DNA from: Hofstenia miamia
Taxonomy: Eukaryota > Xenacoelomorpha > Acoela > Hofsteniidae
Assembly: GCA_900660155.1 (NCBI GenBank)
Contig: CABFPE010000134.1
Span: 381,839-445,838 of the forward strand
DNA: 64,000 nucleotides
Direction: 5' to 3'
The notes beneath the pieces were generated by a model. That model worked only from the letters and a program-made list of their open reading frames with translations. It searched no databases and was not told the origin of the DNA. Below, one piece after another: positions 23,761 through 36,300 of this stretch (position 1 is its first letter; every line of letters starts with the position of its first letter). The translations under genes were made by a program, and so were the position numbers.

Positions 23761-26430
23761 TCTACGAACCGCCACTGGTTTATCATTGTGCATATTTCTT
23801 AGAAATACAATTGATGAGAAAAACAGCAACCCATTTTTAGGAACTGATTGTATAAATTCGACTTTATTTCAGAAATTGCCAATTTGACTTTATTTTGACC
23901 GTATTGATTTTTTCGACTTTTGGGTAGCCCAAGTAATCATTGTTCTTAGGTAGCAGAATGGAGTGTGTTACTAGATCATACGATTCTTGACTATTTTAGA
24001 TTGGCATTGAATCGTTGTTACTTCTAATTGGTGAATAATATCACAGTATGCACACATTCCATGGTTAAAAGTCCACATGCTGTTTTATCATGGTCTAAAA
24101 ATTGAAATAATTTACTTAAATTCAGAATTTTTTTTGCTAAATTCTGAAAATTAGATGTGCATATATAGTTGACGGAAATTGAATTGGAATGTTTGGAAGT
24201 ATACAAAATTTAAAATCTTCGTTTAAAAAAGGACTTTCAATGGAAGTTGCAATGCATCAGCAGTCTGGATGATTGGACGTGTTTCAAAATTGAAAAGAAG
24301 CGAATATGTGCCAAACAAGTCTGAAGCGTTATGGATAAATTGGTAGCCAACTTGACATGAGTGTGGATACAATTCGGAATGCTATGAGTCCAACATTATC
24401 TTCTCCACTATGTTGCAGAAACTAATCTTAATGACAATTTTCGTAGCCGTTTTTATACCAGTAGTATTTTATATTTCAGTAGCTTTTTATTTTTGATCCT
24501 TTTTTGGTCTTGTCATAAATTTCTAAGATCCATTATGACATAATCATACAACAATATTCATACAACCTAACTAAACAATATATCAGTCAATCAGGAACAA
24601 TATTATAAAATTATATTGAGTGGATAAGTTCTATTTTCAGATTTTGTATGTCTTGCTTAATGTGGGTCTACGTAGGTAATGGTTTGCACATTTTTCAACG
24701 CTGGATGTGTAATATAAATTATTATAACTTGGTTGATCCAAACCTGTTTCAAATTTCAGTTATTTTCTGGTATTTAAACTTTATTGTTAAGATGCACATT
24801 AAAAATAGATTTCTGTTCTATAAAATACATTTTGAATGTGAAGCAACATAATGTGCGAATTTATTTCCTTTGAAATTTTTCAAATTTTTTATAAGATAAG
24901 AAAATCTCCATTTCGCAATATTTTACAATTGATACTAATTAATGATCTAATAGAGTCATAACATGTTACAATATTCTATTAATATATACAATACACTGAA
25001 TGAAGAAAAATGTACAATAACATGGAAGTTACGGATAAGTTATAATATAGTACTAGTATTAAGAGCTTACTAATGTGGTAACATTATGAAATAATTAATA
25101 CAATTCTCAAGTAGTCTTGAAGAATTAGCCTTGTTAGCTTGTTTATTTAGCAAAGTATGTATATGTAGTGTGCATCTCTTGGCACCTATTCACAAGAATT
25201 CCCGAACATAAAGCATCCACTTGAATAAAATTCTTAATCGAAAGTATAACAAACAATTCCATAATATGTTCAACATAACTTCATAACGCTACTAGAATCA
25301 TTAGAAATGAGACTGTTTCTTTAGGAGACGTTCCTAAGAATTACTGAGTCAACCAAAATCTGAATTAAATATTCCTATCTCAAGTCTTCAAAGTTTAAAA
25401 TATGATTCTGATCTGGTCTAAGTGTCTAGATTGAAAAGCGCTCTCTGTACAAGAAGCCATATATGACAGGCAATTGTCATAAACGAGAAAAGCATAAATA
25501 TAATTAATATAATAACAAGCCTGTCGATACCTATTTGCATTGGGACATAATTTTGACAAAATTTTTTGGGTCTAAGAATCCACAAGTGGAACAAGACTAC
25601 TAATAACATTCAAATCAACAAAATATAAATTATTTTGAACCAGTTTATCAACCAAGAAACTACTGTTGATGTATTTTTAAACATGCTTTACAAGTAGTTT
25701 TCTGCTATGAGATTTATAGTTTATCTTTATTGTTTCAATACACGCGCGTCATTTATTTAGATTGCAATAAACTTGAAATTAATAAATCCTGAGTACGCAT
25801 GGCCTATAATTTTAATAGATTGATTTTCAAAAGAACGGATGAAGCCTACTTTTCAAAAAAAATTGATTTATTTATTATTGGAAAGTCCAAGCAATTGAAA
25901 TACAAAAAAGCTTGAAACAGCACCTTTGTTAAAATTATAGATATATTGTAATTCAATGTACTTAACAGAAATGTGCAAGTGGGGCGGGTCGACCAATGGG
26001 GCAAGCTTTTTCGAAAGTGGGCACGTATGGGGCAAAAGTGGGGGCAACGATGCTTCTGAGTTGAGAAAACTGCACCAAAGAAATGCCAATTTTAGAGAAT
26101 ATGAAATTAAATTTATTACATCACAGTTTCCTACTTAATAAAATGTTGATTTGTCATCAATAGGCTTTGCAATTATCCTTGCATAAATATGTTGCATAAA
26201 ATATGGGGTGTATAAAAAATGGGTTTTACAAACTGTATGTTTGTTCAGTTTTAGAACAAATTGATAAGAAATGTTATTTGTTATCAATTTTCTTAAGTCT
26301 CTATTAACGGCTGCAACGAAAAATGCATTAATGTAGGTTAAGGGAGAATTTTACTTCCAGAAAGATGGTATGGGTAATTCCTTAAGCGAAGCCCTAGCTA
26401 ACATCTATTTAAACTTCATTGTGTAGCATT
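23761..26430. other. Intergenic AT-rich stretch
   Basis: No gene seen. GC-richer sequence at about 25975-26060 with purine-rich GGGGCAAG and GGGGGCAA motifs has the look of a MITE end. A weak helix-turn-helix-like reading near 24330 was not convincing. Confidence 0.4.
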
Positions 26431-26454
26431 ATGCTTTAAATAGCATCAGATTTC

Positions 26455-27100
26455 ATTTTTATGAAAGATATATGTACGATATATTTGCTATAGTAAATAA
26501 TGAAGATGCAGAATTGATACTAACAAAAATAAATGCAATAGATGATAACATAAAATATACAAAGGAAAAAGAACTTAACAATAATTTCCATTTTCTAAGC
26601 GTGAACATTAGCAGAACAGCAAACAAATTTGTTACAGGAATTTATAGAAGGCTAACCGATACAGGTTTATTTTAAATTTCAATTCAAATTCACCTGTAGA
26701 ATATAAAAAGCACTAATTAAAGGAGCAATACATCGAATTTTTGATGTCTCAAGTTCTTATGAAATCATAAACCAAAAATACTCAAGTTAAAATAGAATCT
26801 GAAGAAGAATGAATATCCAAGTAATTTTATTAACAAATATATTAAAGAAACAATGTATGAAATATTGAACAAGACAGGAAAATATTCGAATAATTTTGAA
26901 CACTTTTTTAAAATTGAGTATAGGGGTGAGCGCACAACAGACATGATTAATCAAATACGAAGAATAAATTATATAAGAGAAAATGTAAGATTTGTTTATA
27001 CAAAGCGAAAGTTTTAGTCAAAATCTAGAATTAAAATCAATGACAAACTTATCCAATAAATCCAATGTTATCTATAAAATCAATTGCAACTATGAGTAGT
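26455..27100 (+). mobile_element. Penelope-like element: reverse transcriptase C-terminal half and linker
   Basis: Encodes YMYDIFAIVNNEDAE (normally YxDD in this family), then HFLSVNISR, FVTGIYRR and TGLF, followed after frameshifts by YPSNFINKYIKE and, near 27062-27095, SNVIYKINCNY, the usual lead-in to GIY-YIG. The endonuclease itself is missing. The first catalytic Asp of YxDD is Tyr (TAC at 26475), and stops follow, so it is dead. Confidence 0.8.
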
Positions 27101-27116
27101 ATGAATTGGGTCGTAC

Positions 27117-28560
27117 TACGTGGATATTTTTTACCTTTGACCCTGGCGGGCATGTCTGGTGTAATTGTGTACTTTGGCCGTCTGTGTATCTTTGACGTCA
27201 TTGATATTTGTTGGCAAACACATTTGTTTGTCGTCTTGTATAAAATGTAACCAATATTTTTTTATACATATTACATAAATAATTGACCGTGTATATTGAT
27301 GGGGGTGTATCTCTGACGTCATTGGAATGTTTTGTTGGCATTGTTTGCAGTCTATTGTATAAAATGTAACCAATTTGTTTACTTGCATATTTACGTGGTC
27401 TAATTTAGTTTACATGTTTTAATTGCTTTTTGTTAATGTACATGACTTGCTTATTTATATGACCTTACTTATTTTACATTTTTCATTTTAAATACTTGTT
27501 TTTTTATTAACATACATTACATTGGAAATATCACATTAATTTAGTTTACATTCTTATTTTACATACCTGTTTTTTTAACATACATGATATTGGAAATACC
27601 ACATTAATTTAGTTTACATGTTTACTTTACATACTTGTTTTATTCGGTAAAATTTAATAAAAAATGTTTGAATCAGAGAGATAATAATACTCGTTAAAAG
27701 CGTAATGTCTTATTTCGGTAATAAAGCAAAATAATTTTTCAGAACTAGTTTATGCAAAAACTCGCAATTTCTAATATTTAATAAACGTATGTGGTAAAAC
27801 CCACATACATGTTTAAGACAAGACTAAAACGTAATTTATTCTGCACTTTGCTTATAATGATCATATATATCATACTATTAAATTTGTCTATTGTGTTAGT
27901 TTATCATCATTGTTGTTGAGGGAATTTTGTAGGAAACAAAGGCATTATGAATTTCCCGCCATCATATCTAAATGAATGATTAATAAATGAGGTGACTGAT
28001 CACAGTATAAAACACATGAATATTAAAAGTTTAAATAAANCAGAAGAACGTGGCATAAATTGACATTTGACCCTGGCGGGGATGTCTGGCGTGGCTATGA
28101 TGTAATTGTGTACTTTGGCCGTCTGTGTATCTTTGACGTCATTGATATTTGTTGGCAAACACATTTGTTTGTCATCTTGTATAAAATGTAACCAATATTT
28201 TTTTATACATATTACATAAATAATTGACCGTGTACATTGATGGGGGTGTATCTCTGACGTCATTGGAATGTTTTGTTGGAATTGTTTGCAGTCTATTGTA
28301 TAAAATGTAACCAATTTTTTTACTTGCATATTTACGTGGTCTAATTTAGTTTATATGTTTTAATTGCTTTTTGTTAATGTACATGACTTGCTTATTTATA
28401 TGACCTTACTTATTTTACATGTTTCATTTTACATACTTGTTTTATTATTAACATACATTACATTGGAAATATCACATTAATTTAGTTTACATACTTGTTT
28501 CTTATTAACATACATGGCATTGGAAAATACCACATTAATTTAGTTTACTGTTGGATTAAT
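27117..28560. repeat. Nested direct repeat block, two ~500-bp units 930 bp apart
   Basis: Unit 1 starts at about 27117-27136 and unit 2 at 28048-28066; both contain TTTGACCCTGGCGGG and run to about 27620 and 28550 with scattered differences and indels. Each unit holds two diverged ~120-bp subrepeats ending TGTATAAAATGTAACCAAT, each with TGACGTCA, plus ~50-bp tandem copies around CACATTAATTTAGTTTACAT. A single N lies at 28040. They could be long terminal repeats of a small retroelement, Penelope-type terminal repeats or a tandem satellite. Confidence 0.75.
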
Positions 28561-28689
28561 CAATTATCTTCTTATCATTATAAGCACACTAGATGCGAGT
28601 TAGTCCTTTTTAATTCAACTTAATCGTTATGTAAACAATCTAACACCAAGTAAAATTATCGTCGAAATTATACACATTGCAATTATCAC

Positions 28690-29095
28690 AACAAAATACA
28701 ATAATATTAAATCTAAAAAAATTTTCCACCAGAACTCAACCCGTTTTGCTTTCAAAATCTCAACCTGAACCCGATTCCACCTCTGGTTTGTACAAGGGCA
28801 TCAGAAGTAGAAAAATTCTTCCGAAATCCAAATTGTGTTTTGATAATAATTTGTATTTATCTAAATGAAAGATAATTTGTTTATGTAAAAGTCTTTCAAA
28901 AACTTTGCTTAGAGGCGAGGGTCTATAATTTTAGGACATTGAGGATTATCTTTTTTTAAAAGTGATTCTTTGAAACAATCTGGAAAATCATTGACGTTTA
29001 TGCATTCATTAAATATAAAGTTCAATTGCTTCAAAATAGCTTTAATAATTCCTATTGGTAGTAATAGTAGATAAGGCATTTAAAAAAATGTTTCT
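28690..29095 (-). mobile_element. LINE reverse transcriptase fragment
   Basis: The minus strand reads GIIKAILKQLNFIFNECI, DFPDCFKESLLKKDNP, then after a frameshift SPLSKVFERLLHKQIIFHL and LLSKHNLDF, in the order found in the finger region of jockey/CR1-like reverse transcriptases. Truncated at both ends. Confidence 0.75.
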
Positions 29096-29309
29096 CTATC
29101 TTCTAAGCAATAGAAGATGAAAATTGTCAGTGAACAAATGTGGGGTATTAAGATATCGCAAGTAGATTTTGGAATGAGGATTTTTTATTTAGATAATTTG
29201 GGGCTGGCAGAACATAAAGCTTGGGGCTATATGAGGCAGATGTCAACACGTGGAAATGGGTTGGATCATGTCAGAAAAATCTGCCCCACTTCCATTTCTG
29301 GTACTTAAT

Positions 29310-30122
29310 TTGGAGTACAAAAATCGATATTTAGAGTAAACTTGAGTGAGCTGTGAGCATTATTTGAAATGAATTAGTAGTTTAGTTACTATTATATAAA
29401 AGTAAATTATGTTTCCACAAATGCTTTAGATCAAATTAAAACTTTTTGTTTGAACTTAATAAATACAGCTGCTACAAGAATTTGTTTTTGTTTGGTATTT
29501 TATAAATTTTAATTAAGTAGCTTTATTCATAACATTGATATAACATTAATGATGATGGCAAATACACAGCAATAATCAAGCGTTTGAACATAAAGAATCT
29601 CTACCAAGTATATAATAATAATACTTAGAAATGTCTGCAGTGTAGAGTAAAAAATAAAAATTCAAATTACAGTACAACATCGCATATTAACAAAAGAAGT
29701 ACCAGTAAATAAATAGTCGCTTATATATATTCAAATTCAATTGATCTTTAAAGGCATGATTTTGCCTGGTGTCATCAATGACGTATGATTGCCTGAAAAT
29801 TCCTAAGATATTTTATCAATGATATTTTGCAGACTTAGTCTCTAAGTGTTAGAAACAACGCAAAAATAGAAACAGAACTTCCTTTTAAAATTCAACAGAT
29901 TGTAAAAATTTTTTTTGCATAGGAAAACTGCATCACATCAAGTTGTTCAAACAAAACTTTTCAAACATTACCAAAATATGGACAACCCTAGTGTACATAT
30001 ACACTTAAGATATTAAGGTATACAACATTAACAATCCAATAGAAAGCGCTGCCAATTACATATATTTGTATTTTACATTGGAAATATTTATAATTCAACT
30101 GCAAACTACATCGCAAACTGTC
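29310..30122. other. Intergenic DNA downstream of WBP2
   Basis: AT-rich, nothing recognised except the presumed WBP2 3' UTR, which ends at an unknown point. Confidence 0.4.
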
Positions 30123-30310
30123 TTAATTAATTTTCTTTTCCTCCACCTCTGCATACGAAGGAGGGTTTTCGGGAACATACGCCGAGCCATGGTTGATTGA
30201 TGAATAGGATGGTGGTGCGGAGGGCGCCGCCATTGGTACAAATCCAACATTACTGCCTCCACTCACTGTCATGCCAGGTGCCGGGTATGAATAGCCTGCT
30301 CCTGCACTAC
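30123..30310 (-). CDS. WBP2: WBP2 exon 3 (PPxY tail and stop)
   Basis: Follows acceptor GATGTTTAG in phase. Gly/Ala/Pro-rich, with APPSYSS and NPPSYAE (two WW-ligand PPxY motifs) and the ending EVEEKKIN, stop TAA at 30123-30125. No AATAAA is seen within 200 bp downstream; the nearest minus-strand hexamer is near 29522. Confidence 0.9.
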
Positions 30311-33300
30311 CTAAACATCAATTTCAACACTTTTAATTCTTAATAAATTTAAATTTTCTTTCTGCAAAGAAAATTGAGTAATTGGTTCCAAGGAAAGAGT
30401 AAACAAACTATTTTTAATGATTTCAAGTAAAATTACAGAATTACTCCATTTTCAAAGATAATTCGACACTAGGTCTATTTGTTGAATTATATTTTGTGTA
30501 AAAGAACACTTCTAGATTTTGACAAACGTTTTTGACGTATATTACATTTATACATGAATCATAGAAACGAAATCTTACAAAATTGACTATTACTATATGC
30601 AATATTGACTCAAATGTTTTGAACATTGGTATGTCTATGTCTAATAGATGTGTTCCCCTCTACTAAGTATCAAGTTTGTATAACTATTAGCATTAACTCA
30701 AAGGGGAAACCCTTTAGCAGATTGCCAGCAGAATGTAAAAAGTTATGGAAATCACCACATTTGAGTGGATGGCTTTTAACAACTATTTGGCGTACTGTCG
30801 TTGTTGAAAATCCAGTTTAACAGAAGAAAAATAAAATGACCCAGTAAACAAACAGTTGTCGTGCCGACAGCGTTTTTGTCGTATATATAGTGAATTTTTA
30901 TTAAATGAACACTAAGAGATCGATTAGAAAAATTAAATTCCGAAGCTAAATTTATTGCCATCAAGTAATAAGTAATAGAATTGAATTACAATATGGCGAC
31001 TTACTGTTTGCGTTAGCTAAAAAGTTATCTTTTACATATTTAGATATTTAGATTCAAATTAATTATTTAAGAAATATGTCTTCAAAAAATAAAAAAAATA
31101 GAAGAATTTCTTGGATAGCAGATGCTACACACAGATGCTATAATGATTCTGATTCTTAAAGCACGGATGAATGTGGTGTGTATTTTGTAAACTATACAAG
31201 TCAGTAACTTAATATGCAACTGCATATGTTAATCTATGCTGTTTTCATTAGATGCGGAATCTCTCCATGCTCGTTATTGAAACTTTTAGTTGTTTCAGAT
31301 TTGAACATTTCCTAGGCCAGATCAAACGGCGACTACAAGGCAAAAACTCCCACTTGACGAGCTCTGCAATAAAATTAAGAGACATGGACCAGGTTTGTTT
31401 AAGCCTCAGTCGAATTCATTGAGGAAGAATCCTGTGAATATGTTCCCACAAACTAGTTTCTCGGAAGATCAAAATGTTATGGCTGTTAACCCTAAATCTC
31501 ACAACCTTTTTTATGTACGTTGGTTTCAATAAATCTGTTACTGATATGCGACATCACATAGCAAGAAATCATAAAGACATCCCCAAAGATACAAAAACTT
31601 TGCTATTGGATTTTTGTCGTTCTGAACATCTAAGAACCTCATACTATTGTTCAAAATGCTGTCGACTCTACTAATTATAGACGTCATAAAAAATCAGCAT
31701 GTTCAGATTAAAAAAAATACAAAAGACGTATAAAACTTTCTGATATTCAAAATGGTTCCAAAATTATTTTGTTAGTGATACATCAAACTCATATTATAAA
31801 GCACTTCAAGGATCTTCAAACTTCTAAACAAAAAGCTAGAGGTGTAACTAGCCAGTCAATAAAGAATTCTTTGGGTTCTACTATTAAAGAATTTCTGTCT
31901 TTTTCCTTGGAACAAAGTGTTGTCGAAATAAGATAAAACTGATCAATGTCGTCAATCAGCATAAGAATAAAACGGTTTAAAGAATTCTTCTTTATCGTGA
32001 TTTGTAAATTTTTAAATGTGATTATTCTAAGATAAAGATTTGCGATGAGTAAGGATTTTCTGCAATAAAAAAATGCGAAGCGATAATTCTAAATCCACAG
32101 CGAGAGAAAAAATTCTAACAAAGAACGAAGATTTTCTAAGGTTCTTGGAATTTCGGAAATAAAGATCGTTCTTGGAATTATTGTAAAGAAAATTGAAGGA
32201 CATATTAACAATGATGATCCAATGAAGCATGACGCACATCGGTTCTGGTGCAGAGTCATATTAATTGCAGACCTGGTCCAATTTTATCTCTAACTTGGAA
32301 CGAATTTCGACAAATTTAAAATGGAAAAGAAAAAATTCAGAAAATGTAAGTACTTTTTTAGAAATTGCATATGATGTTTCACTCAAGTAAATATAATATA
32401 ATTAAATGAACTTACAATAATACTTATATTAATTTCAGATAAATTGCTAATGCAATATTTTCTTAACATGTAGTACAAATTTTTCAAGTAGTGTGAACTA
32501 TCTAGAAATGGCAGTCTATTTGTATTAGCCAATCTATTAATAATAACTGTAAGAAAACCATAAATTGAAGTTTGGGATTATTTTACATGTATATGAACGT
32601 ATGCATGTATACATCTTCTTCTTAAATTATAAGTACATGTACATGATTATCTCTATAAATAACTAATTTACTATATTTATTTGATAAATGTAATGTCCTC
32701 ATCTAAAATACTATATTTAGAATGAAGATATCTCATCTAACTTTCGTAATGAAATGAATGTAAACAATTCCTCACAGAAATTAACAGCAAGAGAGAAGTT
32801 GCGGATTCTTATATTCAAGCAAAAGCTTCAAAATCGCAAAGAAAGATTGCTCAGTTCAGTCAATAGGACCCAAAATAAATCAAAAACTACACGAAGGAGA
32901 CCCATTCAACACAATAAAAGAAAAGTATGCCTTAAATGTCAAAAAGAAGTGGTTGATATGAGACACCACATTAATAGACGACATGGTGATATAAGCAAAG
33001 AAACTCGAATTCTTTGGATAGACTTTCACAGATCACTACCTCTTAAAAAAGTGTACTATTGTTGCCAATGCAAGCGACTTTTTGCTAATGATCGGCGACA
33101 CCTTCGTAATTGTACTGTTTCACGTGATGATTTAACTGTTTTTAAAAATTGTTTATCATTATCAACAATGCCTCGATGGTTTCAGAAAGCAATGGACTCA
33201 CAAAAAAATGCCCCACGTGAATATTCACAAGCAGTTGAAGAGTTCTCTATTTCACAAAAAAGGAAATTATCTTCACGAGGAGGAACAACTCAATCTGTAA

Positions 33301-36300
33301 ATAATATCATAGGGAAAAGCATTCAGTCGTTTTTGATAAACTGTCTTTCTGCAACTAACTGACTTCGCAAGTCAGAGAAGCTTTTTGAAGTTGTGAAGCA
33401 TCTTAGAAAAGATAGGCATTTGAAGAATAGCACAATTTTAAGCCGTTTGTCTATTCTTTCTAATTTCGTAGATTACGTCAAGTTATATTTTAAAAAACTT
33501 AGAATTCAGTCAGATGATGCTAAAGCTGCAATAAGAGAAGCCAGGTCAAACATTTCTCGATCTGCAGCAAGAGAGAAAATTATTAGAAAAGAAAATAGGT
33601 TTCAACAGATGCCTACTCAGTCACACATGAAGACACTTATAAATGGAATCACCAATAAATTGGACAACTACTTAGTCGGAAATGCAGATATTCCACATGA
33701 GTCACTTCGAGCTAAGCTTTTTTTTCTAATCCAAAGTCGACTCAATTGTAGACCAGCCCCTATTTTATCACTTTCTTTGAGTGAAGTAGCAAGACTAAAG
33801 AAAGGTGAGACAATTACAAAAGTAAATCACAAGACTGGCTACAAATACCCTGTGAGAATAACACTCACTGATAAGCAGTTGGATTACGTGGAAGCTTTAA
33901 GACAATGCTGCTTTAAAAATAAGTTCAAAACAAATCGATTTAGTGTTTGGTAACAAAAATAGGACTATTTGTACGACGATTTCTGCACAGATTGAAAAGA
34001 TGGTAAATACATATTTTCCAAAAATTTCTCACATAAAATTCAATGCTGATTCGGTAAGAAAATTTATGGCTAAAGCAATTTTCCAGGATGAAGCTGTCAG
34101 TGAAGAAATGAAAACCGCGCATCTCAACCAAACAGGGCATACCCGCGAGACAATGTCTGGTGAATACTTCCAAACAAGCATAAAAGATCTCAATGAACTG
34201 TATGACAAGATACTTCAGTCATAAACTTTTACTTACATATTTTTTTGTATTTTGTATTCATTTCTGTTTTAATATTCAAATACTGTACAAAAAGGAAATA
34301 CAATTTGTATAGGGTACAAAGAGGGATGTATAAAAATCGCGGACACAGCGGGAATATAATTATAAATTTTGTACTTAACGAGATGTATAATTGCAAATTT
34401 TGTACAAAGCGAGTTATAATTACGAAGTGGTTTCTCTTCACTTCAAGTTAGAAGAAACTGACTGCAGAACATCCACACTTTGAAAGTGTAGTGGACTTTA
34501 GCCATCGTACATGATGGTTAGCTGCATACTTTCGAAATATCGTTTCACGAGACAGCGAGCCTCCAAGAAAGAGCAACGTTAACTCCATGCTCCCTCTGCT
34601 AATTTCGAGATTGGAAGCATATTCATATTTTTTCTGATCAATGCAGTCCCAATTTTCTTTAAAAACGTTTGAAAAGCTGAATATTGGATGAGGATGATGG
34701 CGACACTTCGTTGAAAGCAGCACCAGCATTATTTTTAACATTTTATATCAATGTAACTTGAATGAATAAACTACAATTATGTTAAATTTGAATATTTCAG
34801 GAAATCATTATATTTTTTAACATATTGGATTTAATTGTTTAACACTATCCAGTAATGGTGCTACTCATGCTGCTGAAAATAATCCCAACAACCCAATGTT
34901 TGTATAAAGGACTTCTAAGCTACAGCATTTTCAAATTTGCAGTTTTTTTAAAGAAATCAAAATCGTAAGGGCCCTGAGGAACCCAATACGTTAATATTAT
35001 ATACAGTATTGGCCAAAATGATCCGCCCATCTCTTATATTAGGGAGCAAAATTTATAATATGGATTTTTGTACCCTTATTCAATTTGAACACAATAAGTA
35101 ATCAAATGATTATCTTGTGTACAAATGACGTAAACATAAATAAAGAAAAGGCTTTTAACAAGTTATTGCTCATCAGCTTCCCTTTCATATTCTTTAGATT
35201 AATGGAATTCTTCATGGAAAATATGCGTTAGTAAGATCATTCTTGTCAGGTAAGTGTAGTTCCATGGCACAACTAATACTGGTCAACGTTCGATAGAATA
35301 ATGTAAGAGAGATAAAAGAGAATGACTTCCATTAAATAATCTTTCCNGTTTAACACTATCCAGTAATGGTGCTACTCATGCTGCTGAAAATAATCCCAAC
35401 AACCCAATGTTTGTATAAAGGACTTCTAAGCTACAGCATTTTCAAATTTGCAGTTTTTTTAAAGAAATCAAAATCGTAAGGGCCCTGAGGAACCCAATAC
35501 GTTAATATTATATACAGTATTGGCCAAAATGATCCGCCCATCTCTTATATTAGGGAGCAAAATTTATAATATGGATTTTTGTACCCTTATTCAATTTGAA
35601 CACAATAAGTAATCAAATGATTATCTTGTGTACAAATGACGTAAACATAAATAAAGAAAAGGCTTTTAACAAGTTATTGCTCATCAGCTTCCCTTTCATA
35701 TTCTTTAGATTAATGGAATTCTTCATGGAAAATATGCGTTAGTAAGATCATTCTTGTCAGGTAAGTGTAGTTCCATGGCACAACTAATACTGGTCAACGT
35801 TCGATAGAATAATGTAAGAGAGATAAAAGAGAATGACTTCCATTAAATAATCTTTCCTTCGTACGCCCGCACTGTTTTGCTGTGATTGTCATCACTAGAA
35901 TAGCTAAAGTCGTAAATACAAAAGAGATGCATACAAAATACTGATTTTGCTGTTGACAATCTTTGTTTTTTTCGTATACGTACTGTAGTGTTTGTCACAA
36001 TAAATGTTATTGCATATTTTTAAACCACGATTTATAATAAAGAATTCACGAGTGATATTTTTTCTGAAAAATTCATGAGGTAGGCGGGTCTTTTTGGCCA
36101 ATACTATATATATATATATATATATTATTCTTGATTTATATATATATATATATGAATTAGTTTTCCCAAAATCAAATTCAACTGCTTCCTTTTGTATTTT
36201 TGGGCCGAAACTTTGGAATTCCTTACCATAAATTTTAAGATTTGAGGCGAATCATATCCTGTTTAAAAGAAAGTTAAAACAGCTTTTGTTTGAGAGTGAA

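Noticed and set aside
24220-24430. Possible helix-turn-helix reading LDMSVDTIRNAM suggesting another transposase
   Set aside because: Only one short block fits, with no flanking catalytic motifs or inverted repeats.
27131-28329. Near-identical minus-strand ORFs of 85 and 109 codons in the two repeat units
   Set aside because: They are the same repeat read twice, with no family features; the shared reading reflects recent duplication rather than coding constraint.
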